This document shows positions 15,036 through 23,629 of a stretch of 59,830 nucleotides of DNA, in pieces (positions within the stretch are counted from its first letter, which is position 1; each line of letters starts with the position of its first letter). The notes under the pieces were generated by a model. The model searched no databases and was not told the DNA's origin. It worked only from the letters and a program-made list of their open reading frames with translations. The translations under genes and the position numbers were made by a program. The stretch spans positions 1-59,830 of the forward strand of contig JAILCN010000052.1 of assembly GCA_024680365.1 (NCBI GenBank). The letters are read 5' to 3'. The stretch comes from Solobacterium sp. Its GTDB lineage: Bacteria > Bacillota_I > Bacilli_A > Erysipelotrichales > Erysipelotrichaceae.

Positions 15036-16829
15036 ATGAGTACTCCGGAACACAGATCGTTCAGTTTCAGAGATTTGATCCTGCAGACACTGCCGGAGTT
15101 TTTCTGTCTTCAGATCGCAGGTCTTCTGATCCTGGCCCTGCCTTCCGCTCTGCTGAAAAGGGGCATCGCAGTCATCATTGCCTCCACCGGCATTCCGCTG
15201 AGCGCATTTAATCTGATCCCGGCTCTGTTCAACTGGCGGATCGTCGTCCTGGCTGCTCTGGGCATTCCTCTTGGCATCGCGTATGCGGCAGTTGAGATCT
15301 TTTCTCTGATCTTTCTCTGCAGCAGTATTCTGCGCGGCGGCAGTGACGGCGTCAGCCAGTCACTGAAGAAAGGCGTTCATGCTGTCTGGCGCTTTCTGAC
15401 CCCGGCCGGGATCCTGATCCTGCTGTATATGATCGCGGCTGTGCCGTTTACCGGCGTCGGTCTGCCGGTCAGCCTGCTGGAATCTCTTTCCCTGCCGAAT
15501 TACCTGATCAGCGATATCTTTGATTCCCGTTCCTACGCGTTCATTTATCTCACAGCCATGGCCGTATTGATCCTGACCGGTTATTTCTTTGTCTTTTCTG
15601 TTCATGCCGTCCTGCTGGATGATGACTCACCGGGCACTGCTCTGCGGAAGTCACTGAAGCTGCTCCGGGAAAACAGCAGATCGTTTCTTCTGAATATGGT
15701 GATGCGGTTTGTGATGGTCTTTGTGATTCAGTCAGCTGCTTTTCTGATATTGAAACTTCTGCCGGGATATCTTCTGGAGCACCTGCAGTATAACGGTTCT
15801 GCCTGGTATCGTGTGATCTCAGCCTTCGCGGTCTTTGCCGGTGCCGGACTGCAGGCTGCCATTGTGATCCTGACAAGATCATATCTGATGCTTACTCTGA
15901 CCAGATACTATCTGGAGTATACAGACGCATGTCCCGATGTCTGGCAGCCAAGACCACGGTGGAACCAGTCCTGGCTTCTCAAGGGAGTTCCTGCTGTATT
16001 TGTCATTGTCATAACAGCTGCCTCTCTGATCTGCGGTCTGTTCTATGATCAGATCTTTGTACGCGAAGAACCGGTGAAGATCGTTGGTCACCGCAGCGGC
16101 GGCATCCTGGCGCAGGAGAATTCTCCTGAAGGGATCCGGAAAGCGATCGAATATGAATGCGATGCCAGTGAGTTTGATGTGCAGCGCACAAAGGACGGAT
16201 ACTATGTCGTCTGCCATGACAAGACATTCAAACGGCTGACCGGAGTCGCGAAGGCACCCCATGAAATGACGCTGGAAGAGATCCGTCAGCTGAAGCTGAA
16301 AGGCACTGATACACCGCTTTCTGCCGCAACATATGAGGAAATGCTGAAAGCCGCGGATCAAAAGATCCATCTGCTTGTGGAAATGAAAGGAATCTCAACA
16401 GACCGACAGATGGCGGATGACCTGATCCGGACAGCGAAGGAACTGGGATGTCTGGATCAGATCTCGATCATTTCCTATAACATCGAAGTCATTGAATATG
16501 TTGAAACGACATATCCGGAAATTGAAACCGGCATCCTCGTCAATCTGATCGTCGGGGACGCCGTGCATCTGAACTGCGATATGATCATCCTGGAAGAACT
16601 GCTGGCAACAGAAGCGCAGATCAGGCGGATCCATGATTCCGGCAAAAAGGCTTATGTCTGGACCGTAAACAAAAAGCAGTCCATGGAACGCTTCCTGTCC
16701 GGTCTCAACGACGCTGTGATCACAGATAACATTCCTCTGATGAAAAGCGTACAGAAACATATGAACTCACGGTCAGACTACCGGATGATCCTAGACCGGT
16801 TCGAAGGATTCTGGGATCCTTCCGGCTGA
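15036..16829 (+). CDS. Membrane-anchored glycerophosphodiester phosphodiesterase
   Basis: Product of 597 residues from ATG 15036. Residues 1-330 form the multi-pass GDPD membrane domain, about eight hydrophobic segments. The GDPD catalytic domain follows: VGHRSGG...QENSPEGI, EFDVQRTKDGYYVVCHDKT and LVEMKG, holding the His, Glu, Asp and His ligands. These enzymes hydrolyse glycerophosphodiesters; membrane forms in Gram-positives have been linked to lipid or teichoic-acid turnover. No ribosome site is seen before 15036 or the alternative TTG at 15000. A TTGATT-17-TAATAT promoter ends seven bases before the ATG, so the mRNA may be leaderless. Divergent from hprK. Confidence 0.88.
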   Translation: MSTPEHRSFSFRDLILQTLPEFFCLQIAGLLILALPSALLKRGIAVIIASTGIPLSAFNLIPALFNWRIVVLAALGIPLGIAYAAVEIFSLIFLCSSILRGGSDGVSQSLKKGVHAVWRFLTPAGILILLYMIAAVPFTGVGLPVSLLESLSLPNYLISDIFDSRSYAFIYLTAMAVLILTGYFFVFSVHAVLLDDDSPGTALRKSLKLLRENSRSFLLNMVMRFVMVFVIQSAAFLILKLLPGYLLEHLQYNGSAWYRVISAFAVFAGAGLQAAIVILTRSYLMLTLTRYYLEYTDACPDVWQPRPRWNQSWLLKGVPAVFVIVITAASLICGLFYDQIFVREEPVKIVGHRSGGILAQENSPEGIRKAIEYECDASEFDVQRTKDGYYVVCHDKTFKRLTGVAKAPHEMTLEEIRQLKLKGTDTPLSAATYEEMLKAADQKIHLLVEMKGISTDRQMADDLIRTAKELGCLDQISIISYNIEVIEYVETTYPEIETGILVNLIVGDAVHLNCDMIILEELLATEAQIRRIHDSGKKAYVWTVNKKQSMERFLSGLNDAVITDNIPLMKSVQKHMNSRSDYRMILDRFEGFWDPSG

Positions 16830-16833
16830 TAGT

Positions 16834-16847
16834 ATTTCCCGGGAAAA
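16834..16847. promoter_or_regulatory. Noc-binding site (one mismatch)
   Basis: ATTTCCCGGGAAAA matches 13 of 14 bases of the B. subtilis Noc consensus ATTTCCCGGGAAAT. It lies between a glycerophosphodiesterase gene and an IS remnant, in a window that encodes Noc. Confidence 0.65.
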
Positions 16848-16883
16848 AAGGCTGCAGTTGCATGAACAGCACAGATTGTTGAC

Positions 16884-16925
16884 AAAGTGACTTCTAACGA
16901 AAAAATTAGAAGTCACTTTTCTTTT
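16884..16925 (+). terminator. Strong hairpin terminator after glycerophosphodiesterase
   Basis: A 14-bp perfect stem (arms 16884-16897 and 16906-16919) is followed by TTCTTTTTTT. It lies just inside the IS-like element and would terminate rightward transcription from the glycerophosphodiesterase gene. Confidence 0.75.
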
Positions 16926-16965
16926 TTTCCTCCATTACGGCGCGGTTGGCGCCGTCACAAATACG

Positions 16966-17337
16966 TTATGAATAAACAGTCTCCAGTGCTTGCTTTCTGC
17001 TATTCTGTAAATAGAGGATAGCTTTGTTTAGAGCACGTGGAGGTATTCCAATTCCAAGAAACCACCTGTAGGCCAGATTCACTTCAATTTCCCGGCATGT
17101 ACGGCGCATGGAATTGATCCCGAAAGTGTAATTCATCATTATCATCTTAAACAAAATCACAGGATCAATACTTGGTCTTCCAAAATCGCTGTAAAGATGC
17201 TTGACTTCCGGGTAAATGAATTCCCAGTTGACTGCTCTTTCCAGACGTCTGACCTCATGATCCTGCGGTACAATATCTTCAATTGTGCACATAATAAAAC
17301 AATCATTCTTTCTGTTTGAGCGATTACTCATTGCCAT
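16966..17337 (-). pseudogene. IS1182-family transposase, internal deletion
   Basis: Product of 123 residues from ATG 17337 (GGAGG upstream). The first ~100 residues match the IS1182-type N-terminal domain: VPQDHEVRRLERAV, FGRPSIDPVILFKMIMM, SMRRTCREIEVNLAYRWFLG. The sequence then jumps to a ~25-residue tail that looks like the protein's C-terminus (LNKAILYLQNSRKQALETVYS). The central catalytic DDE domain is missing, so it cannot be an active transposase. The frame itself is open, consistent with one clean internal deletion. Confidence 0.8.
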
Positions 17338-17524
17338 AATAATTTCCTCCGTACACCTACCATAATTATACCACGCACGCATGTCCGCTTTTACAAAATA
17401 AAAGCAGAGAACGCTGCCAAATTTGGGTGTACGGAGTCGTTCTCTGCTTATTCATTCTAGCATGTCGGCACACTATTTACTATTTTTACTTTGTCAACAA
17501 GCTGATTTTTTTTCTTTCATATTT

Positions 17525-18418
17525 TCACAGATCAGCGTCTTCAATACAGCCGAGAAGATCGAGGATCCTGTTCAGATCATCGGTGTCTCCGTAGGCAATG
17601 TTGATGGATTTTTTGCCGACGGTGACCTGCGTCGCAAGTTTTTTCTGCATTCTGTCTTCAAGATCTCTGAGATAGGGATCCTTGACCTGAACAGATCTTG
17701 TTTTTGTCTTTGCCGGGGTTCCCTGCAGGTCGCGCACATAGTTTTCTACTTCGCGCACGGACATCTTTTTCTGCAGGACTTTCTTTGCGGCATCATAGAT
17801 CTGATCCTCATCCTTCAGGGAAAGCAGCGGCCGGACGTGGCTCATCGTCAGCTTCTTGCTGATGACCATCTGCTGGACGTCGTTCGGCAGTTTGAGCAGA
17901 CGCATGATGTTCGCACAGTATTCACGTGACTTGCCTACCCGCTCAGCCAGTTTTTCCTGGGTATATCCGAGTTTTCTGACAAGAGAATCATAGGCGGCAG
18001 CTTCTTCGATCGGATTCAGGTCTTCTCTCTGAACGTTTTCCAGAATGGAGATCTCCATCATCTCTTCGTCTGTGAAGTCGACCGAGATCGCAGGGACCGT
18101 GTCCAGTCCCGCCATCGTTGCGGCGCGCAGTCTGCGCTCACCGGTGATCAGGTCATATCCGCTGACGCTTTTGCGTACCAGAAGCGGGGTAAAGATGCCG
18201 TGCGTACGGATCGAATCCGCCAGTTCTTCCAGTGCTTTCTTATCAAATTCTTTCCGGGGCTGATAAGGATTAGGACGGATCTCCCTGATCCGGATCTGTA
18301 TCTCTTTTCTGCCCGGTGCATCTGCGGCATTGTTCTGGATGTCATCCAGATACTGTTCCACATCCTGACCGAAAATGGAACTCAGCCCTCTTCCGAGGCC
18401 CTGTCTTTTTTCAGCCAT
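17525..18418 (-). CDS. parB: Chromosome partition protein ParB (Spo0J)
   Basis: Product of 297 residues. ParB is a CTP-dependent DNA clamp that loads at parS and acts with ParA in origin segregation and SMC loading. Visible are the GLGRGLSSIFG N-terminus, the CTP/arginine box TGERRLRAA, LENVQREDLNPIEEA, and the helix-turn-helix LAERVGKSREYCANIMRLL. It overlaps parA (TAATG) and is the last gene of the mnmG-rsmG-noc-parA-parB cluster. Two perfect parS sites lie about 10 kb away around serS. Confidence 0.96.
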   Translation of the reverse strand: MAEKRQGLGRGLSSIFGQDVEQYLDDIQNNAADAPGRKEIQIRIREIRPNPYQPRKEFDKKALEELADSIRTHGIFTPLLVRKSVSGYDLITGERRLRAATMAGLDTVPAISVDFTDEEMMEISILENVQREDLNPIEEAAAYDSLVRKLGYTQEKLAERVGKSREYCANIMRLLKLPNDVQQMVISKKLTMSHVRPLLSLKDEDQIYDAAKKVLQKKMSVREVENYVRDLQGTPAKTKTRSVQVKDPYLRDLEDRMQKKLATQVTVGKKSINIAYGDTDDLNRILDLLGCIEDADL

Positions 18419-19197
18419 TATCGTTTTCCTCTCTCGTTCTGTGTGATTACTTCCTTGACGAGCTGGGCATACGCCTTGGCGCCTTCGGAACGTGTGTCAT
18501 ATTCAAAGATGGATTCTTCACGGGAAGGTGCTTCGGAAAGTCTGACGTTTCTCGGAATATAGCACTTATATACCTTTTCCTTGAAATACTTTCTGACTTC
18601 CTGCTGTACTTCCACGGACAGCTTTGTGCGGACATCGAACATCGTAAGCAGGACGCCTTCGATGGAAAGGCCCGGGTTCCAGAGTCTCTGAACAAGACGG
18701 ATCGTGCTGAGCAGCTGGGTCAGACCTTCCAGTGCGAAGTATTCACACTGCACCGGGATCATGACGGTGTCGGCGGCGGTCAGCGCGTTGGTGTTGAGCA
18801 GACCGAGAGCCGGCGGACAGTCAATGATGATGTAGTCATATTCGCTGCGTACTTTTTCCAGCTTGTTTTTCAGGAGTTTTTCTCTGCCTGTTTCATAGGT
18901 TGCCATGTCGACATCGGCACCTGAGAGATCGATCGTGGAAGGCAGTACGTCAAGCGGCGGCATCTGAAGGGTCACCCGGACGTCCTTCACTTCGGCGTCT
19001 GACATCAGTACGTCATAGACTGTTCTGGTAAAGCCGACTTTGTATGTTCCGATTCCGTGCGTCGCGTTTCCCTGCGGATCAAAGTCCACCAGAAGGATCC
19101 GTTTGCCGACATAAGAAAGTCCGGCCGCAAGATTCATCGCCGTCGTTGTCTTGCCGACGCCGCCTTTCTGGTTTGCGATTGCAATGATTTTTCCCAT
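18418..19197 (-). CDS. parA: Chromosome partition ATPase ParA (Soj)
   Basis: Product of 259 residues. It is a deviant Walker-type ATPase that works with ParB in origin segregation and regulates DnaA in B. subtilis. KGGVGKTTTAMNLA is at residues 11-24, the second motif is LLVDFDPQGNATHG, and DYIIIDCPPALG follows. The stop overlaps parB and the start is ten bases after the noc stop, so the trio is co-transcribed. Confidence 0.97.
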   Translation of the reverse strand: MGKIIAIANQKGGVGKTTTAMNLAAGLSYVGKRILLVDFDPQGNATHGIGTYKVGFTRTVYDVLMSDAEVKDVRVTLQMPPLDVLPSTIDLSGADVDMATYETGREKLLKNKLEKVRSEYDYIIIDCPPALGLLNTNALTAADTVMIPVQCEYFALEGLTQLLSTIRLVQRLWNPGLSIEGVLLTMFDVRTKLSVEVQQEVRKYFKEKVYKCYIPRNVRLSEAPSREESIFEYDTRSEGAKAYAQLVKEVITQNERGKR

Positions 19198-19207
19198 ATC
19201 TGTACCT

Positions 19208-20017
19208 CTATCTCGGGAAGCGGATCTTCATGATGACATCTGTATCCGTTTCTTCCATTTCACAAACTGCCTGGATCCCCAGCTTCTGGATCATCTGCAC
19301 GCACTGGTTGACGGAATTGATCGCGATCTGTCCGTTTCTTGTAAATCCTTTGGTCTTCTGCCTGCGTCTGGTCTTCTTCTGTTTTCCGGCCCGTTCGATA
19401 TAATTCTCTGTCTCGCGGACGTTCATGCCGGATTCCACGACTTTCTGGTAAACTTCCTTCTGTCTGTCTTCCGGTACGGTAAGCAGCGCTCTGGCATGGC
19501 GCTCGGTGATCTGTCCGCTGATCACGCCTTCCTGGATCTCTTCCGGAAGGTTGAGCAGACGGATCTTGTTGGCGATGGCCGACTGGGATTTCCCAATCTT
19601 TTCCGCCATCTGTTCCTGCGTTATATTTGCCTGGCGCATGATCTGCACATAGCTCTTGGCTTCTTCGATCGCGCTGAGATCTTCTCTCTGCACGTTCTCC
19701 ACCAGTGCCATCTGGGCAGCCTGTTCTTCAGTCGGTGAAAGGATATAGCAGGGAACTTTTTTGTATCCTGCCAGGATACATGCCCGGTATCTTCTTTCAC
19801 CGGCAATGATCTCATAGTAATCGTCCTGTTCCCGGACGGTGATCGGCTGGATCAGTCCCGACTCTTTAATTGACTGAGCCAGTTCGTTCAGTGACTCCTC
19901 ATCAAAGCGGATCCGCGGCTGATACCGGGAAGGCCTGATCTCGTTCACATCGATCATAATGATGCGGGAGTCATCCTGTTTATCAAATATATCTAATATA
20001 CTGCGGGATCTGCGCAT
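19208..20017 (-). CDS. noc: Nucleoid occlusion protein Noc (ParB paralogue)
   Basis: Product of 269 residues. It is ParB-like, with AGERRYRACIL, LVENVQREDLSAIEEA and the helix-turn-helix MAEKIGKSQSAIANKIRLL. Noc binds its own sites, spreads with CTP, attaches to the membrane and blocks division over the nucleoid. The short N-terminus (MRRSRSILDIFDK) could be the amphipathic membrane helix. The position between rsmG and parA is the B. subtilis order. Sites close to the Noc consensus lie at 16834 and 49359. AAGGAG precedes the ATG. Confidence 0.9.
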   Translation of the reverse strand: MRRSRSILDIFDKQDDSRIIMIDVNEIRPSRYQPRIRFDEESLNELAQSIKESGLIQPITVREQDDYYEIIAGERRYRACILAGYKKVPCYILSPTEEQAAQMALVENVQREDLSAIEEAKSYVQIMRQANITQEQMAEKIGKSQSAIANKIRLLNLPEEIQEGVISGQITERHARALLTVPEDRQKEVYQKVVESGMNVRETENYIERAGKQKKTRRRQKTKGFTRNGQIAINSVNQCVQMIQKLGIQAVCEMEETDTDVIMKIRFPR

Positions 20018-20032
20018 GATTCGCTCTCCTTG

Positions 20033-20731
20033 TCACAATGGTTTTTTCTTGATCGTTCCGTAATTTCTTGGATAGATCTCCGGTGTTTTTCTTTCTTTGG
20101 TCAGGATCAGATCGACTCTCGCGTCTCCGCCCGGCAGCTCATACCGGTATACGTCAGGCGCTGAGCAGCCGAGGACTTGGACTGCATGCTGTGCTTCTTC
20201 TGCTTCCGCTTCTCCGTTGGCGCCTTTCATGGCCAGAAAGATCCCGCCCTTCTTCACGAGCGGAATGCAGAGTTCGCTGAGCACTCTCATATTGGCGACA
20301 GCTCTGGCTGTCACACAGTCATATGCCTCACGATGATTTCTGACGTGTTCTTCTGCCCGTTCATTGACGACTGTCACATGCTCCAGGTGCAGGGTGCGGA
20401 TCACTTCCTCAAGGAAACGGCAGCGCTTCGCAGTCGGTTCGATCAGCACTGCTTCAAGATCCTTCCGGGCGATCTTCCACACCAGTCCGGGAAAGCCGGC
20501 ACCACTGCCGACATCCGCGAATGTTCCCTGGATCTGACAGAGAGACAGCGGAACCAGACTGTCATAAAAATGTTTCTCAATGATCTCTTCCGGATCAGTG
20601 ATGGCAGTCAGATTGATCTTTTCGTTCCATTCTCTCAGCAGACGGGAATAGACATCCAGCTGTTCCATCATTTCCGCGTCAGGATCCAGATTCCATTGTT
20701 CACATGATTTTCTCAGCTGTTCCGGTGTCAT
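20033..20731 (-). CDS. rsmG: 16S rRNA (guanine527-N7)-methyltransferase RsmG
   Basis: Product of 232 residues. It methylates G527 of 16S rRNA using S-adenosylmethionine. The motif FADVGSGAGFPGLVWKI (about residues 70-86) is the binding loop and VTARAVANMRVLSEL follows at about 137. It sits between mnmG (121 bp upstream, with DnaA boxes in the gap) and noc (15 bp downstream). Confidence 0.96.
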   Translation of the reverse strand: MTPEQLRKSCEQWNLDPDAEMMEQLDVYSRLLREWNEKINLTAITDPEEIIEKHFYDSLVPLSLCQIQGTFADVGSGAGFPGLVWKIARKDLEAVLIEPTAKRCRFLEEVIRTLHLEHVTVVNERAEEHVRNHREAYDCVTARAVANMRVLSELCIPLVKKGGIFLAMKGANGEAEAEEAQHAVQVLGCSAPDVYRYELPGGDARVDLILTKERKTPEIYPRNYGTIKKKPL

Positions 20732-20785
20732 ATCCTTGTATCCTTATTCTATCATTCCTGTATCTTCTCTGAACAGAGAAGAATT

Positions 20786-20850
20786 TGTGGAAAACTTTTT
20801 TGTCCACATTTTGTGTTTCTTTGAATTGTGGAAAAATAATTTATCCACAA
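20786..20850. other. DnaA-box cluster between mnmG and rsmG
   Basis: Within 65 bp there are a perfect DnaA box TTATCCACA (20841-20849) and near-boxes GTGGAAAA (20786), TGTCCACA (about 20800) and TTGTGGAAAA (about 20826). The rest of the gap is AT-rich. This is about 17 kb from the main DnaA-box region. Confidence 0.6.
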
Positions 20851-20852
20851 TT

Positions 20853-22715
20853 TTACTGTTTCTGCTTCATTGCGATGGCTAAAACTGCCAGATCGGCAGG
20901 ATTTACGCCTGAAATACGGGATGCCTGGCCCATTGTGGCAGGTTTGTATTCCTTCAGCTTCGCTCTTCCCTCCAGGGAAAGGTTGTCCACCGCGTCATAG
21001 TCAAAGTCGGTGCCCAGGCGGATCATCTCCATAGCCTGCAGCTTTGCGGCTTCTCTTCTCGCCTTGTTAATATACCCTTCGTACTTCAGATCGATATCGC
21101 ATTTTTCGGCAAGCATCGGATCTGCTTCTTCCCCGATGCATTCCAGCAGTCTGCCGGTCAGCACGCCGGGGCGTTTTACCAGCTCTGCTCCGTTGACGCC
21201 GCGGTGTTCCTCGGATTCGTATCCTGCTTCGGACAGGTACGCATGTACAGCGGGATCATCCAGTGAAAAGACTGTCTCTTTCAGATGAGACTCCAGTCTT
21301 TCCAGATCTGCTGCTTTTTTCTGATAAGCCTCATAGCGGGCATCTGAGATCAGACCTGCTTCTCTTCCTTTTTCGATCAGTCTCTGCTCGGCATTGTCAT
21401 GTCTGAGCAGCAGGCGGAATTCCGCCCGGGAGGTCAGAAGCCGGTATGGTTCCTTCGTTCCCTTGGTCGTCAGATCATCGATCAGTACGCCGATATATGC
21501 TTCATCTCTTCCGAACACAAACGGTTCTTTGCCGTCGAGTTTCCGGCAGGCGTTGATGCCTGCCATCAGTCCCTGACCGGCTGCTTCTTCATAGCCGCTG
21601 GTCCCGTTGACCTGACCGGCAGTGAAGAGGTTTTCGATCAGCTTGTTTTCCAGTGAAGGTTTCATCTGGATCGGATCGATCGCGTCATATTCGATCGCGT
21701 ACGCGTATTTTTTGATGACGCAGTGTTCAAAGCCGGGAAGCGTATGGGTCATCGCTTCCTGTACGTCTCTTGGCAGCGAGGTGGAGAAACCCTGCACATA
21801 GGTCGTATCCATGCTCAGGGATTCCGGCTCCAGGAACAGCAGATGTCTCGGCTTGTCGCTGAAGCGGACCAGCTTGTCTTCGATCGACGGACAGTAGCGG
21901 GGGCCTACTCCCTTGACCACACCGGAGTACATGCTGGACCGGTGAAGATTGTTCATGATGATCTCGTGGGTCTCAGGCGTCGTATATGTCATATAGCAGG
22001 GAACTTGTTCGGAGAACGGACGGATCTTTTCCGTTGTTTCCGAAAAACGCAGGAACGCGTCGGTTCCGGGTTCCAGTCTGGTTTTGGAAAAATCAATTGA
22101 TCTCGTCAGGACCCGCGGAGGCGTTCCGGTTTTCAGACGGAATGTGCGCAGTCCTGCTTCGCGCAGGGACGCTGAAAGATCCGCTGTTGTTTTCTCAAGA
22201 TCCGGTCCGCCTTCCTTTACTTCATCGGAGATCATGTTGACTCCGGCCATGTATGTACCGGTTGTCAGGATGATTATTTCCGAGGAAATAACGGTCCCGT
22301 CAGAAAGTGTTACACTTTTGACTTTCCCGTGTTCCGTATCCATTCTGACAGCCATGCCTTCCACAACTGTCAGGTTTTCCTGATGCAGACAGACGTCCTG
22401 CATCATTTTCATATAGGCGATCTTGTCGGACTGTACCCTCAGAGCTCTGACTCCCGGGCCTTTTGCGCTGTTGAGCATCTTGAACTGCAGGGCAGTCCTG
22501 TCTGCGGTGATCGGCATCTGGCCGCCCAGTGCGTCTATTTCCCGTACAACGATTCCCTTGGCAGGTCCGCCGACAGAGGGATTGCACGGCATCTTTCCGA
22601 TGTTTTCGATGCTGAGGGTCAGAAGACATGTCTTTTTTCCCAGTCTCGCGGAGGCCAGAGCAGCTTCGATACCTGCGTGACCGCCGCCGATGACGATGAT
22701 ATCAAATCTGTTCAT
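20853..22715 (-). CDS. mnmG: tRNA uridine 5-carboxymethylaminomethyl modification enzyme MnmG
   Basis: Product of 620 residues, full length. This FAD protein works with MnmE to modify U34 of several tRNAs. FAD-binding motif VIGGGHAGIEAALASARLG (residues 8-26), CNPSVGGPAKG and GQVNGTSGYEEAAGQG are visible. Its start overlaps the preceding unknown gene by 14 bases, indicating coupling. mnmE, often just upstream, is not in this window. Confidence 0.97.
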   Translation of the reverse strand: MNRFDIIVIGGGHAGIEAALASARLGKKTCLLTLSIENIGKMPCNPSVGGPAKGIVVREIDALGGQMPITADRTALQFKMLNSAKGPGVRALRVQSDKIAYMKMMQDVCLHQENLTVVEGMAVRMDTEHGKVKSVTLSDGTVISSEIIILTTGTYMAGVNMISDEVKEGGPDLEKTTADLSASLREAGLRTFRLKTGTPPRVLTRSIDFSKTRLEPGTDAFLRFSETTEKIRPFSEQVPCYMTYTTPETHEIIMNNLHRSSMYSGVVKGVGPRYCPSIEDKLVRFSDKPRHLLFLEPESLSMDTTYVQGFSTSLPRDVQEAMTHTLPGFEHCVIKKYAYAIEYDAIDPIQMKPSLENKLIENLFTAGQVNGTSGYEEAAGQGLMAGINACRKLDGKEPFVFGRDEAYIGVLIDDLTTKGTKEPYRLLTSRAEFRLLLRHDNAEQRLIEKGREAGLISDARYEAYQKKAADLERLESHLKETVFSLDDPAVHAYLSEAGYESEEHRGVNGAELVKRPGVLTGRLLECIGEEADPMLAEKCDIDLKYEGYINKARREAAKLQAMEMIRLGTDFDYDAVDNLSLEGRAKLKEYKPATMGQASRISGVNPADLAVLAIAMKQKQ

Positions 22716-23604
22716 TCATTTTCTCCGTGATGCGGATGACTTCTTCCGGAAGATTGTCTCCGAGAACTTCAAAGCGGATCTTCCGATCCAGATTGTTCTG
22801 TTCCGCCTGCAGCCGGTACAGGAAGAGTCTTCCGGCAAATTCCCGGATCCTCTGGTCTTTGTCATTTGCCTGGGCGGCAAACGGCACCGCAACGAGGATC
22901 TCGTTCGAAGTGATCTTCATACAGTCAGTACGGCTGCCGCGGATCATTTCCCAGCCTTCTTCTTCCGCTTTGTATTTTCCATGCCGGCGGCACAGTCCGC
23001 GTTCTTTTTCAGAACCGGATTCCTTGCCGATCTCTCTGTGGATCGCCGCAAGCTTATGACGGAGCGCGTCCGAACGGAAAATATCTTCCGGATTTCTGGT
23101 GCTGTCTGCACTCCAGAGATCGATTCCGTGTTCTTCTGCTTTTTCCAGAAGCTTTGCGGTGATCTTCGGATCACTGCGGTCAAGGTAACAGTAACTTTCC
23201 AGTTTGGATGAAATATTCAGCCCGACTTCTTCCGGATAGACGGGCGAGAGGAAGAATACGACATCGGTCAGATACAGGCAGTCCATCTTGGCTGGTACGT
23301 CATTTTTTGCAGCTTTGCGGATCGCCTCATTCAGCAGGTTCTCGCTGTCGTATCCTGTCATCTCTTTGTACAGATCCCACATCTGCCGCATCGACAGATG
23401 TTTGATCGAATCATAATGAGCATAACCGACGAAACCTTTCTTTCTGCCGCGGACAGGCCGCGCGAAAAAGAACAGCAGATCTCCTTTCCGGAAGTCTGTG
23501 AACTTTTTCTTTTCTGTCAGCCGCCAGAACAGAATATTTCTGTTTCGGCACAGCCGGTGGTATTCCAGCATGGCTTCATCTGTAACGTATGCGATCGTGC
23601 TCAT
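22702..23604 (-). CDS. Uncharacterised protein with possible PUA/EVE-like N-terminus
   Basis: Product of 300 residues. The first ~140 look like a small beta-barrel with FRKGDLLFFFARPVRGRKKGFVGYAHYDS and later LYLTDVVFFLSPVYPEE, the pattern of PUA-fold (EVE/ASCH) domains that read modified bases or RNA. This is an impression, not a firm match. The charged middle holds CRRHGKYKAEEEGWEMI, and the C-terminus has a hydrophobic strand (NEILVAVPFAAQ). It lies between fhs and mnmG and overlaps the mnmG start, so a link to RNA modification is possible but unproven. Confidence 0.65.
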   Translation of the reverse strand: MSTIAYVTDEAMLEYHRLCRNRNILFWRLTEKKKFTDFRKGDLLFFFARPVRGRKKGFVGYAHYDSIKHLSMRQMWDLYKEMTGYDSENLLNEAIRKAAKNDVPAKMDCLYLTDVVFFLSPVYPEEVGLNISSKLESYCYLDRSDPKITAKLLEKAEEHGIDLWSADSTRNPEDIFRSDALRHKLAAIHREIGKESGSEKERGLCRRHGKYKAEEEGWEMIRGSRTDCMKITSNEILVAVPFAAQANDKDQRIREFAGRLFLYRLQAEQNNLDRKIRFEVLGDNLPEEVIRITEKMNEQI

Positions 23605-23629
23605 TTTTTATCCTTATTAATATGTAATA

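Larger units (their letters stand above)
16876..17500 (-). mobile_element. Internally deleted IS1182-type element with 13-bp terminal inverted repeats
   Basis: TTGTTGACAAAGT at 16876-16888 is perfectly inverted as ACTTTGTCAACAA at 17488-17500. Between them lie a shortened transposase, a hairpin with arms 16884-16897/16906-16919 followed by a T run, a GC-rich hairpin (16937-16955) and a 12-bp inverted pair (17402-17413/17438-17449). No target duplication is obvious. At 625 bp it resembles a non-autonomous derivative. Confidence 0.7.

Noticed and set aside
16868-17508. Target-site duplication around the IS1182 derivative
   Set aside because: Flanks CAGA and GCTG show no convincing match.
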